A stretch of DNA of 64,000 bases, from positions 186,001 through 250,000 of the forward strand of contig JARGSG010000195.1 of NCBI GenBank assembly GCA_030374805.1. Reading direction: 5' to 3'. Positions within the stretch are counted from its first letter, which is position 1; the number at the start of each line of letters is the position of its first letter. The notes beneath the pieces are model-generated. The model worked only from the letters and a program-made list of their open reading frames with translations. It had not been told where the DNA came from and made no database searches. A program made the position numbers and the translations under genes. Below, piece by piece: positions 52,247-62,258 of the stretch. The stretch comes from Gracilaria gracilis. Lineage: Eukaryota > Rhodophyta > Florideophyceae > Gracilariales > Gracilariaceae.

Positions 52247-52957
52247 TTGAATGCATATTGCTTTTACTTTGTTCAAGACATCTTTTGTTTCCGAGTGATG
52301 AAACACCATCCTTTAATCACTCGTTATGCGGGTATGAGAATCAAGAATGGCAGCAATCTACGACGCGGGTGCGTTGTACAGGTAATCGATGTACAAATTG
52401 GTCCTTCTCTTCTTCCCTACGCCGTTATCAGTGACACGAAACAGGCTGCTGAAGTACTTCTTTCGTTGTTTGCAAAACGGTATTGGGACCGAAACGGTTT
52501 GCAAATATTTAGTATGGTCCGTGTCAAACACGTGGAAGAAACCATTCTTAGTTCCCACCAAAAGGTGCTCATGCATATTGAGAGAGTTTTTGCTTTGGAT
52601 TAAATGGTGGGAACACACAAACGAATTAAGAGCACGCCCGATTCTGACCATTGCTCTCCCGATCGATATGACAGCAAAGATGCTAAATGTGTTGAGTTGG
52701 AATGCAGTGCCAAGAAAACCAAGGCTGAGCAAAAAGTTTCCAAAAGCACCAAGAGAAATCGAAATGCAGAAGGCGTTGATTATGAATGCACGGACACGGA
52801 ACGCAGTACTCAACATATCGCACGTATTTCGAAACGTGTATGCCTAGAAAACCAACAAAAGAATGTCAAAGGTTGCAATGAGAACATGAAGCGTTCTATT
52901 GATCTGGTTGGGAATTGTACTAGCTCTGAGATATTGGATGACATTCACACACTATGA
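52247..52957 (+). pseudogene. Unrecognised two-part gene separated by TAAATG
   Basis: One frame covers 237 codons from an ATG at 52247 to 52957, with a single TAA at 52601-52603 followed directly by ATG. The first part has MRIKNGSNLRRGCVVQVID, LLPYAVISDTKQAAEVLLSL, and a conserved-looking VKHVEETILSSHQKVLMHI. The second part is lysine- and cysteine-rich (KKTKAEQKVSKSTKRNRN). A further frame (52899-53093) holds a Cys cluster, CAVCCLCEYNICNEYVC. I do not recognise the family. It is either a gene with one nonsense change or two abutting ORFs. A BAH-like chromatin fold for the first part is only a thought. Confidence 0.35.
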
Positions 52958-53099
52958 GTGTGCTGTTTGCTGCCTTTGCGAATACAACATCTGCAACGAA
53001 TATGTTTGTGCTGGCCCGTTTGCTAAGCTCGCATCAAAAACGTCGGAATATGGTCTGCATTGCCATAGGGAGTATGACTCTCCCAACGGGTAGTTAAAT

Positions 53100-54115
53100 G
53101 CTTTTTTCTTAAAGAGGCATATTTTAACAAGCTATTGCCGTAAACTTGCACATTCGGCAAGTGTCTAAACGCTCTTATTTGCCTTTAGTGTTAGCACTGC
53201 TTCAGAGCTCAGACGTCCGCACTTTTTTCTAGGATTGAAACGCCTTTGGATTCTTGTGTTCACGTTATACTTGCGGGGAAAATTAATACTTAGAACTTTC
53301 ATCTAATATGGAGAACAATTATTGAGCTTCGCTTCGTTCAAAGATTTTTGCGGCTTTCCTTTTTTTTGTCAGGCCCTCTCTATTTTAATACAGTCTTCGA
53401 AAAGTACGTTGCGTATCCTACGAATACCCCGGTGAGATGACAGACATGATTCTCTTTTGTTGCCAGTACACCCTTGTAATCAGAGCAATTCCGCAAATAC
53501 ATCGCAACTCCTATCAACTCTCTCACAGTCGCGGCAATGAAGCACGCTTGAGTAATGTCAATGTCGAGACATATGCTTTACTGTCGCGCGGATCTAGCAG
53601 ACCAACAAAAGAAAGAGAGCGCAAACACCGCTCCAGTTCCTCTCACACTGGGACGTTGGTAGCGAGAATGACCTAGAATTTTCATCAAGGCTACAGTTGC
53701 GGCGGTGGCAACCGTCGGACCTAAGCAGTAGAGTCCAAGAATTTCACATGCGAGTAGAAGGAATGAGCACGATTGCACCAAAATCCATGCGACCAACGAA
53801 TTGGATATGAGACGGCAAGTCGTAAAATGTGTGAAAACAAACGTGAAAAGGGTATGCCATCGTTCTTTCTTGACACATACATGACAAAAAACAAGGTTAT
53901 TGCGTATAAATGCGGAAACTGACAAATATCGTATCATCGGGCTTCAAAACTATGAATCAGTGCAAAACAGTGGATCCGATTTGCGCTTAAAATAAGCTCA
54001 CTTTTCGCAAAAACTGGTAATCGCACAGCATAGTTGCACTTGTGGCGGTCTTTGGATGGTTTGAATTTAAAAACAAATCAGCGCAATCGATTGCGCGCCT
54101 TTTCTTCACCGTAAA
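53100..54115. other. Spacer with no clear feature
   Basis: Short frames only (for example 53437-53676). The DNA-binding half of the pogo-like transposase that follows is not found here. Confidence 0.35.
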
Positions 54116-54549
54116 CCCTAGGAAAAAACTTTTTATAAAAGGCGCACTACGTTTTGCAAAAAGTAACAAATGGCGTAGAAAACTTTTGTTTTTATTGAAG
54201 AGATGGCGTATAAATTCCATGCTTTACGCCATTTCACCGCCATTTATACCATGATCTAGAAAAAGAGTTACGCCATTTTTGACAATTTTCATAAATGGCG
54301 TACAAACAATGAATAAGTTTTCAGCACTCGTATTCGAAGTATTAAGTTTTGTTCTATATTTGTACGCCATTTATAGAAAGTGTCAAAAATGGCGTAAATC
54401 TTTGTCTAGATCATGGTATAAATGGCGGTGAAATGGCGTAAAGCATGGAATTTATACGCCATCTCTTCAATAAAAGCAAAAGTTTTCTACGCCATTTGTT
54501 ACTTTTTGCAAAACGTAGTGTGCCATTTATAAAAAGTTTTTTCCTAGGG
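54116..54549. mobile_element. 434-bp foldback element
   Basis: Almost the whole element is a palindrome. The left arm starts CCCTAGGAAAAAAC and the right arm ends GTTTTTTCCTAGGG, with about 200 bp on each side matching at nearly every base around a short AT-rich centre near 54310-54350. The motif TACGCCATTT or its inverse recurs at least ten times. It has no coding content, though both strands show short mirror ORFs. AAA flanks both ends. It lies just before the truncated pogo-like transposase. Confidence 0.85.
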
Positions 54550-54584
54550 AAAGGAAGACACCATTTGCAGACGGCCGCCCAAGA

Positions 54585-55922
54585 GGAGGATTTCTTCGGA
54601 GGTTTATCGATCTCCATGACACCTTGTCGCTAAAACGTAGAACCAACCTCGAAAAGGCCCGACAGATTGCCATGTCTCCCACAAACTTGGCTTCACATTA
54701 CGCTCGACTACAGCAGGCGTACAAGGAATTCACGATTTGCCAGCCGGAACAAATCTTGAACATTGATGAGAGCCCGTTCTCGACGCGCACAGCTTCGCGT
54801 GCGCGGTCCAAGGCTCTATTTGATAGATCTGGTAGGAGCAATTCCACAGAGCTGAAGTGGAAAGGAAATGCCCAGCATGTCACAATCATGCCAGTTGTTT
54901 CTGGCGACGGTCGATCGCGGCGACCACTTGTTGTCTTGCCAGGAAAGAACGCGAAATACAGAACTAGAGAAGACGATACGCGAGAAACCCCAGCTGCGTT
55001 TCTTCCTCCTAATGCACACTGTGTATACAGGGAAAAATTTGGTGTGGACTCGGAGATATTTTTTCAATGGGCAAAGAGCTTTGTCGAAGAAACAGCTTCT
55101 TTGCGGGCAAATCATCGGAACATCTTGCTAACGATGGACGGATATGGCGCCCATTGTACATATCGCGTTTTAAATCTCTTCAAGCAGAACAATATCGTGG
55201 CTATTAGCCTCCCGGCACACACCAGTCATCGCACTCAGGTCCTGGATTATTCCGTTTTCTCTCCATTTAAGACTTCCTTTCGAAACATGTTGAACCGTCG
55301 TGCGTATACAGGAGCAGAGGTACAAGCAAAAGATATCTCTACACTCTGCGAGATGCACATGAGAGGTTATTACGACGCAGTGCGCTGTGAAAACATCGTG
55401 AACGGCTTTGCGGCTTGTGGCGTGTGGGACTATCGCAGTGGTGGAACCGACTCTTCCGTAATCCGTGAAACCGATATAACTAATTATGAGGGAGCAGAGT
55501 CCCAAGCTGAGGCGTTTAAGTCCTACCAAAATCTGGTTAAAGCGTTTGTGAAGTCTCGTAATTTGCTCCGAAGCGACGGAGCAGTGGCGCAAAACGGAAC
55601 TTTGGTCACAACTGCTGGGGCCTTGTTAACAAATGATGGTATTCTGGGGTCGTTGCGTTCCAGGGACATCGAGAGGCGTGAGGCGGAGGAGCAGCGAACT
55701 GCGCGAGCGGCTGCCACAGCCGCGCGGAGAGCGCAGCGCGAAGCTGAAATCGCTGAAAAGCAGCGCCAGAGGCAGCTAGAAGAAGAACTTAAACGTCTTC
55801 ATATCCTTTGGCTATCAGAGCGACCTTTGCGGTCTGTGAAGTTGCTTGCGACGCAGTCCGAACGTCGCCGGAAAGCACGATTACGTGCCACAGCAGTGTT
55901 AACGGTTAGCCTCACAATGTAG
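54585..55922 (+). CDS. Pogo/Tigger-like DDE transposase, N-terminally truncated
   Basis: The frame is open from before 54585 to the TAG at 55920-55922; the first usable in-frame starter is a TTG at 54624 and no good ATG is present. It opens with FLRRFIDLHDTLSLKRR, the end of the CENP-B-type domain. The DDE_1 catalytic core follows, with the first aspartate in ILNIDESPFSTR, the second in LLTMDGYGAHCTY, and the third in SHRTQVLDYSVFSPF. The tail is a long basic coiled coil with an Ala/Arg-rich run (about 55680-55800). The core has no internal stop, so it decayed recently or is conserved. The DNA-binding half is missing. AATAAA follows at 55940. Confidence 0.8.
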   Translation, partial: GGFLRRFIDLHDTLSLKRRTNLEKARQIAMSPTNLASHYARLQQAYKEFTICQPEQILNIDESPFSTRTASRARSKALFDRSGRSNSTELKWKGNAQHVTIMPVVSGDGRSRRPLVVLPGKNAKYRTREDDTRETPAAFLPPNAHCVYREKFGVDSEIFFQWAKSFVEETASLRANHRNILLTMDGYGAHCTYRVLNLFKQNNIVAISLPAHTSHRTQVLDYSVFSPFKTSFRNMLNRRAYTGAEVQAKDISTLCEMHMRGYYDAVRCENIVNGFAACGVWDYRSGGTDSSVIRETDITNYEGAESQAEAFKSYQNLVKAFVKSRNLLRSDGAVAQNGTLVTTAGALLTNDGILGSLRSRDIERREAEEQRTARAAATAARRAQREAEIAEKQRQRQLEEELKRLHILWLSERPLRSVKLLATQSERRRKARLRATAVLTVSLTM

Positions 55923-55939
55923 CTGTTGTCGTGAATTTG

Positions 55940-55945
55940 AATAAA
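55940..55945 (+). terminator. AATAAA polyadenylation signal candidate
   Basis: AATAAA lies 18 bases after the stop of the pogo-like transposase. The distance is short but acceptable for a transposon transcript. Confidence 0.4.
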
Positions 55946-55949
55946 AAGA

Positions 55950-56940
55950 AGAATCAAATTTGATCCACAATATTGCAGTGATTGGGCTCCAAAAGGTTAC
56001 TTGCAGATAGAGTTTGTTTTATGCCTTTCTCTTTGTAGAGCCAGTATCGTTTCAAACCGAGTGCGCTAATGAAACTTTGGGTTTGGTGTAATATTGACAA
56101 ACCAAAGTTGAAGAAAATTGGGCAAGATCTTGGTATTTTTCTGGTTAAAAGTTCATTTTTGATCCATATTATGGCATACTCTGATATCCAATGGCTGTTC
56201 AAAAAACCTTAGTCGTACTGCTGAGTATACCACCTTGTTTGTGCACGCAAGTCTGTAGCCTAGAATTGGAGTTTCAGAAGTCCCAAAGTCTCCCAGGATT
56301 TGTTCAATTTCAAAAGAAATTTGCCAAAGACTATCGATTCCCCCTCGAAGTGTCCATTCCTTTCGAGTTGCTTCTTTATAGCCCCTTTCCCTTTTTTGCG
56401 CTGCTACATTTCAGGAGTGGTACCATACCAAAACGAGAAGGCATACCATTCCCTTCCGGTTCATACGTGACAGCCATATCGGTCTTGTCGACACTTGAAA
56501 CCGAAACAGTGCACTGAATTAGAAGAATAGCTCCCGCACTATATACGCCACATTCGTCAGAATACCAACAACTTCATTTGTAGCAGCCACGAGTTGTCCT
56601 AAACGAGCGCAAAAGAGAGAAACAGTATTGCTGAGCAGACGAAAGAGAGCTAAAAATCGGCATTGTGGACAACAGGCTAGGATGAAAGTGTTTTGAACTT
56701 TACTGTCCTCACTGCAAACCTGATGGAAACAAATAGATGTTATGAGTGTTTATGATTATTTTCTGAGAATCTTTTTGTTCCGCGGAAAGAGAAAAAAATG
56801 TTTGGGACTAAGATCAAATACAAACATGAATAGTGTGAAAGTGTGAAAGTGAGGAAGAAGGGCGAGGAGGAAGAGCGATAAGCAGAAAGCAGAGTATATT
56901 TATTATTGCATACAGTGGCAAATATGCATTATATTTTATA
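55950..56940. other. Spacer with no clear feature
   Basis: The plus-strand frame 56191-56517 has no recognised domain. The 3' end of the pogo-like element was not located. Confidence 0.35.
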
Positions 56941-56942
56941 TT

Positions 56943-57539
56943 CTATATCCCATATCGCTCGTGCACTTCCCGCAACTCGTGGAGCAGTCGGGCCAGGATG
57001 GCCACAGCCCCACGAGGCAGCTCCTCTTCGACTACGCGGATGGCGTCGTGCCATCCGCGAAGGTAGGAGCTGGAAGGGCGCCCAGCGGCACTTCCACCAC
57101 ATACGCGACGACGGCGACTAATCCGCTTGGCCGCATCTCGAGGCGTCGGACTTCCACGCCTCGGACTGTGCACGGCAGGGACATATCGCACGAAGCGAAC
57201 GGAGTCCCCACCAGACGACGATGCGGCTCGGGGTACCGGCGGCGGCGAAAAGTGCGGGGAGTTTGCGGGCGGCGGCGACAGTAGCGGAGGCGGCGGCGAC
57301 AGTAGTGGAGGCGGCGACGGGGGCGGCGGCGGCAGTAACGGCAATGGCAGTCCATGAGGGCTGTCAGGCAGAATGACGACGGGACGCGGAGCACCAGGAT
57401 GGAAACGTGCCATGGTGTTGGCAACGAAGACGTCGACCGCATGCCACTTCTCCCCGCTACCCCTGAAATAAACGTGCAACCGAAGCGTCACCGTGTGAAC
57501 GCCAACACGAAGTACATCCGTGGACTTCCAACGCAGCAT
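56943..57539 (-). CDS. GC-rich proline-rich hypothetical protein
   Basis: A 198-residue ORF with ATG ending at 57539. The first 50 residues look folded (WKSTDVLRVGVHTVTLRL, then HVYFRG and WHAVDVFVANTMARF). They are followed by a proline-rich tract of LLSPPPP type (about residues 65-100) and a basic region with RISRRRRVCGG. The C-terminus is helical, ILARLLHELREVHERYGI. The region is far more GC-rich than its surroundings, as is the J-domain ORF, another proline-rich protein here. The family is not recognised. It could be an exon of a longer gene, since the start falls in mid-domain. The opposite strand is open by composition. Confidence 0.4.
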   Translation of the reverse strand: MLRWKSTDVLRVGVHTVTLRLHVYFRGSGEKWHAVDVFVANTMARFHPGAPRPVVILPDSPHGLPLPLLPPPPPSPPPLLSPPPPLLSPPPANSPHFSPPPVPRAASSSGGDSVRFVRYVPAVHSPRRGSPTPRDAAKRISRRRRVCGGSAAGRPSSSYLRGWHDAIRVVEEELPRGAVAILARLLHELREVHERYGI

Positions 57540-57619
57540 GCACTCAATGCAAAGGGAAGCCCCGGCACCCTCCCCACACTACGAATATCACCTAGACGTC
57601 TCCTGAGAATGACCTAACC

Positions 57620-58190
57620 ACCAACTAACTCTACTTCAAGGATATATCCAAGGACGGAGGGAATGTTCTTACGTGTACACTTCATGTACAAATCGTGCAC
57701 TATCAGTCCAAAGCTCGTGTAATCAGTCGTGTGATGTGAAATGAACCCGGACAACAAGGAAATACACGGAGAAGAGGTGAAATTGCGATGTTCATGGATA
57801 TAACTCCCTCAAATTCCCGCACCCAATAATGCTATTTTCGGCAGCGAAAACTGCTCGATAGATTCCTTTGAAACTTGCTGTATCGTGTACGTAACGGCTA
57901 ATCTTCCCGAATCAGGTCTCAGATTGAAGTGATTATGGATTCTCGCGGACTTGGAAATTGTGCCAACAAAGCATTATCTTTGCGACAAGTTGTCTGTTAC
58001 CCGAAGAAACTATAATGTGACTGCGAGCAACTAGTAAGGCTACACTGGTTACACAATCATGCATGAAAACTGCATCTCAGTTACGTTTTGTTACTCATGG
58101 TTTGCACAAAATTTTACCGTCGATATTCAGCTGGATTCGAAGGTCTCCATCGTCTATATAAGTCATGCCCAACTTCAGATACTCATCTTC
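57620..58190. other. Spacer with no clear feature
   Basis: No frame, repeat or RNA gene stands out. Confidence 0.35.
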
Positions 58191-58191
58191 G

Positions 58192-58243
58192 ACCACCACC
58201 ACCACCACCACCACCACCACCACCACCACCACCACCACCACCA
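58192..58243 (+). repeat. (ACC)n microsatellite
   Basis: About 17 uninterrupted ACC units. Open frames through it (poly-His, poly-Pro or poly-Val/Trp by frame and strand) are artefacts of the repeat. Confidence 0.97.
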
Positions 58244-58472
58244 ACACAGGCTCAACAAACCCCCCCTTCTCCCAGAAACGCAATCATTGCTTGTTTCCTT
58301 CGTTCCATTGATTTGTTTCCCCCTTTCTTTTCTTTCATTCTCCTTGGCCGCTGAGTGATCCGGCCTTTCCCTTTCACGTTCACCACTTGTCACTTACATC
58401 TGGGAACTGGCTCCCCCTGCGTTCGTCTATAATTGGTCTCAAGATTAATTGCAAGCCTACTAAGTTCGCGCC

Positions 58473-59900
58473 TGAAGTTTGACGTAGAGCTTTTACCGTA
58501 TCGTTCGAGTCTCCTTCTGAAGTTTGTTTGGGACTTCAGCCGTTTGTAGCTACTCACCGACAGGGCGCGAATAGTTCGCTTTGTTCATTATAAGTATCAC
58601 TGGCCCCACCGTGTGCCATCTCAATACTCATAGTTTGGGCTATTCAGCGGCTTACGCTGTTACTCATCGCCTTCATAGGCTGGTACCCCCTGGCATTCTA
58701 GTCTTGTTCTGGGTTGTCACCACCCGCGTCGTTTAGCCAACGTGGCCACAAAAATGACGTCCACAAATAGCTTCTTTTCTCGCAACTCCTTCTATCGGAA
58801 CCCAATGAGTCTGAACTTCTTAAGACCGGCACAAATATGCGAGAAGCGTTTCCATTCCAGTTGAGTGCTGTCAGCATCCATGTGGTGGCTATAATACGTG
58901 TCCTAAACGCAAAAGTTCCCGTATTAGTTCAACTACTTCAACTTAAGCGGCTACGTTTCGGCCAAATTTCGGCCACATATTGGCCATATTCGGTGTTCAA
59001 AATATATTGTACAATGTAATGTTACAACAGTAAATGAAATACAATCCTACTGCGCACCGATGATTAGAATTGGTAGCAACTCTCCAATATTCTGACCAAA
59101 TATTTACTGTTTCTACTGTACTACACTTATGAAATAAATATTGAATATAGGATCAAAGAAACAAAATGTCAAAGAAACCAGAGATAAGAATTATAAGACA
59201 CAACATGAAGAGGACAATACCAAAATTATAATTAGAAATGAAAACCGCATAAGAATATACCTCGCCTGGAACTACCTCCTTCTAGAGTGAACTCTATATC
59301 TGATGTTGAGGCATTTGAAGAAGATGAAACTGAATAAATATTATTCAAAAAATTACAGAAAAGTTAAAACGAAATAGAACTGGCCGACCTGTAGAACGCT
59401 AAATGTAACTATTTCTTAGAAACGGAAGAAATTGAAGAAATAAACGATACAAAAAATAATTTTAGGCACAAAAGAACTAAACCCGATAATGAAAACCTGA
59501 AGTGCTTATGTTGCAAAAAAAGAAAAGGTATACACACGTTGGAAGAACACAATAAAAGTTACTCCCATTATAAAGCTTTATCAAAGGCGTACAATATCGA
59601 AATACATTTTGATATCTGCCGCATTAAGTACGGAACTAATTTCGAATAATTTCGAATAAATGATACATCTCTAAACATAGGTTCATAAATGTAATACCGA
59701 GAGGATGATCGGGGGTGGTGGTCGTCTGTCTTTCGAGAGAAGGGCAAACAAAGATGGACCTCTTTACTTATACTGCTGATTGAGACTGGCTTGTAGCTGG
59801 GGTCATCTCTAATAGTGACGAACAGCAAGCTTAAAGTCTCACGTAAAGTCACCGATGTGACTGCAAGCAAGAAGGTGGCTTGTAGCGGCTTGAAGTTGTA
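58473..59900 (-). repeat. Tentative 3' LTR region of Gypsy-C
   Basis: CTGAAGTTTGACG at 58472-58484 recurs at 63983-63995, immediately outside the gag leader of Gypsy-C where the 5' LTR end should be, and in both cases the candidate LTR begins with TG. If real, the 3' LTR runs from 58473 towards about 59.9 kb. The shared stretch is only 13 bp because the window ends, so the call is weak. The interval also holds an ATGGCC-rich fragment at 58950-58995 and the unrecognised minus frame 59568-59918. Confidence 0.25.
58950..58995. repeat. ATGGCC-type repeat, fragment 3
   Basis: Has GGCTACGTTTCGGCC, then AAATTTCGGCCACATATTGGCCATATTCGG, the same motif set as the copies at 47440 and 51358. It is short, so it is a fragment or a shared terminus. 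Confidence 0.4.
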
Positions 59901-59945
59901 ATTTCCTATTGCACTCACTCCTCTTTTGGCTTAAGATGTCCTCGT

Positions 59946-60209
59946 CTAAGCCTGTGTGGACAAGAAGGACTTGACAGCATCCTTGCAATTACAAAGTGCA
60001 GCGCACGGTAGCCATGCTGCGTCATCTTTAGAGTCGCCGACGAATTGCACGAGATGGTCGAATCGACGGTTAAAGGGCTTGCGGGTGTGAATTGTTTCAA
60101 CCTCCTGTTCTACTGATCCGCCAATTGTCAATAACAACGTCCAACGGGCCCTTGTTTTCGATGTAGATGCGACGGAGTTTGACCACGTGAAACACATTGT
60201 GAGAGGCAT
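59946..60209 (-). pseudogene. Gypsy-C pol end: SH3-like region and chromodomain
   Basis: In one frame VFHVVKLRRIYIENKGPLD is the integrase C-terminal SH3-like part. After a one-base shift comes QEVETIHTRKPFNRRFDHLV, then QFVGDSKDDAAWLPCAAL and CKDAVKSFL, a chromodomain whose later part follows the WLP-x-L-x-NC-x-DAV pattern of gypsy chromoviruses. It is out of frame with the integrase and so dead. Confidence 0.65.
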
Positions 60210-60800
60210 AGCGGAGATTGTGCAGACGAAACGTTGCTACGACTGTTGAGAAGCTGTGTAAGAGTACGCCACCTCGACTTCACTTTGGAATGTATGCCGG
60301 AAACGATTGTATGCGGGACGCAAAGTTTGGAGAAGAGATTTCGCGCCAAAAAGTTGGATGGTCTCCTGGGCGGAAGCGGTATTTTATGTAGACACGAAGA
60401 CGCCCTGCTTGGAGATCTGATCACCAACAAGAGAATGGCATCAAAACGGGTCATGGACACCGACAGCTCGTTCAGAAATCAATGATGACCACTTTCCAAC
60501 AACGATTAGGTATCGGTAGAGGTTGTAAAAGTCCCTGCAGTTGCTCACTTGACAATTTGTTAGACTTTAAGTCGCGACAGTTGCGCACGAAACCATGAAT
60601 ATTGCGATACATGTTCGGCCGGTAGACGCTTCTGAAAGCTGATGAGTACGTCTTGTCAGGGGCAATTTTGACCGAGTCCATGGAAATGGTGCGTAAGGTT
60701 GTCACGGAGTTCACCAGAAGAGATATAGAGAAGCAAGGATCCCGTTCCCTTCCAGAAAATGAGGTCGTTGTTGAAAGTAAAGTTCGCGTCTGTGCGGTGT
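60210..60800 (-). pseudogene. Gypsy-C pol: integrase, core partly deleted
   Basis: The zinc domain is seen with MYRNIHGFVRNC and CRDLKSNKLSSEQLQGLLQP. The first aspartate is in WKVVIIDF (near 60475). After a shift the core continues with MTRFDAILLLVIRSPSRA and CVPHTIVSGIHSKVKSRW. The second aspartate of the family motif (usually SDR) is missing after IVS, and from 60240 the sequence jumps to the C-terminal region, so the catalytic glutamate part is deleted. Confidence 0.65.
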
Positions 60801-61584
60801 TGAAATGCTGAATATAATTCTGTCCTGGAGGTTGGGCCGCACAAGAAAGTTGAAGCAAGTTGATCCGTTTCATATTGGACCCGAAAGCGTGCGTGTAAAT
60901 TTGGCATAGTGACGGTGATGGAGTGTAGTTGCAGTGCTTCTTGGTCAGGGCTTCTGCTGAGCGCATTCCGTACGACGTTTCGCTTTCCAGGGATGTGGAA
61001 GACCTCGAAACTGTGCTCCTGGATCTCGTCCAACCATATGCACTTTCTGCCAGTCAGCTTTGGTTTTGACTGTAGGTATTTGATTGGGTCTTGATCGGTG
61101 TGTAAGACAAACCTACGGCCACGTAGGTAAGGACTCCGTACACGGAGAGCAATCATTACTGCTATTGTTCCTTGTCTCCAGTACTCCAATTACTTCCAGC
61201 CACAGACCGTTGGTGTGGCAGAAAAGCCACAAGGTGACCGTTAAGTGACAGCGTGGCACCTACAGCGTACTTCGAAGCGTCTATAGCCAAGACGAAGCGC
61301 TGGCTAGGATCGGCATGGGCCAGAACTGGCGCGGAAGTAAGCACGTTCTTGATGCCATCGAAGATCGAATGATGCTTAAGCTTCCACTGAAAGAGATGGG
61401 AGCGGAGCAATTCGGTAATGCGCTTCACTGTAGAAGCGTATCCACGGACGAAACGCCGATAGAACTTAGTGAGTCCAAGAAACTGCTGAACATGTTTCAA
61501 TTCGGTTGGGTGTGGCCAGTCACGGACGGCCTTCACCAGGCGTTTCTGCGTAGAAATTCTTCTGTGTGAGACAGTGAAGCCCAA
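60656..61584 (-). pseudogene. Gypsy-C pol: connection and RNase H
   Basis: 61162-61584 has QQFLGLTKFYRRFVRGYA, then VLAIDASKYAVGATL holding the first RNase H aspartate. 60656-61189 has the third acidic motif in FVLHTDQDPIKYL, then WLDEIQEHSFEVFHIPGK and NVVRNALSRSPD. The glutamate motif between them (EYWRQGTIAVMIAL) lacks the usual Y-x-x-x-E-x-E pattern, and a frameshift at 61165-61190 lies there. Confidence 0.75.
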
Positions 61585-61600
61585 GAAATCTACCTAACGA

Positions 61601-62258
61601 TCAACAAAAGAGCCCCTGCCTAGCTTGACGTACAGCTGGTGTTCTCTTAAGGGATAGTACCTTCCGTAAGTGTTCCTTTTGTTCTTCTACGGCTTTGCTA
61701 TAAATCAAGATATCATCGATGTGAAGAACGAGGAAGCGTCCATTGAGGTGGTGGAGTGCGACGGCGATTAACCTAGAGCATGCCTCGGGGGCATTGCACC
61801 GTCCAAAGCACAGAACACGCCTCTGGAATGATATAAACCGTGTTCGAATTGCGTTACTGTCGCAATATTCGTCCTTAATGCGCATTTGGTGATATGCGCC
61901 AGCGAGATCGATTTTCGAGAAGATGGTGGTGCCTGCAATCTGATACAGAGCTTCATCAATAAGCAGTAGAGGCGTGGCGTCCAGAACTGTAATGCGGTTG
62001 AGGCCGCGATAGTTGCAGACCATGCGTAATTGTCCCGATCTCTTGCGGAAAATACGGGGGCTCCGAACGGCGAGGATGACCCCCAAATGAGTCCTTTCCT
62101 GAGGAGCTCTTCCAAAGTGTTGTGGAGCATATTCCGATTATCGTTAGAGGGCCGAATGACAGGACGAACGGGCGGCGGTTGGTCTTGTAGGGGCTTGATT
62201 TCGAAATCTCGTTCGCGTTGCGGTGGCAGCTCAGAGGAAAGTTCTTCCTTGAAGACAT
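61601..62258 (-). pseudogene. Gypsy-C pol: reverse transcriptase
   Basis: 61601-62086 has GQLRMVCNYRGLNRITV, FSKIDLAGAYHQMRIKDEY with the first aspartate, RVLCFGRCNAPEACSRLI replacing the usual PFGL-x-NAP-x-T-F, and LVLHIDDILIYSKAVEEQ. The second active-site motif is HIDD rather than YIDD; the two aspartates are kept. The N-terminal RT part (PVRPVIRPSNDN, LRKGLIWGSSSPFGAPVF) is at 62258-62060 in another frame. Confidence 0.78.

Noticed and set aside
54042-54633. Matching short ORFs on both strands (NSMLYAISPPFIP type)
   Set aside because: They arise from the palindrome of the foldback element and have no coding meaning.
58059-58393. Poly-His, poly-Pro, poly-Val and poly-Trp ORFs
   Set aside because: Frame artefacts of the ACC microsatellite.
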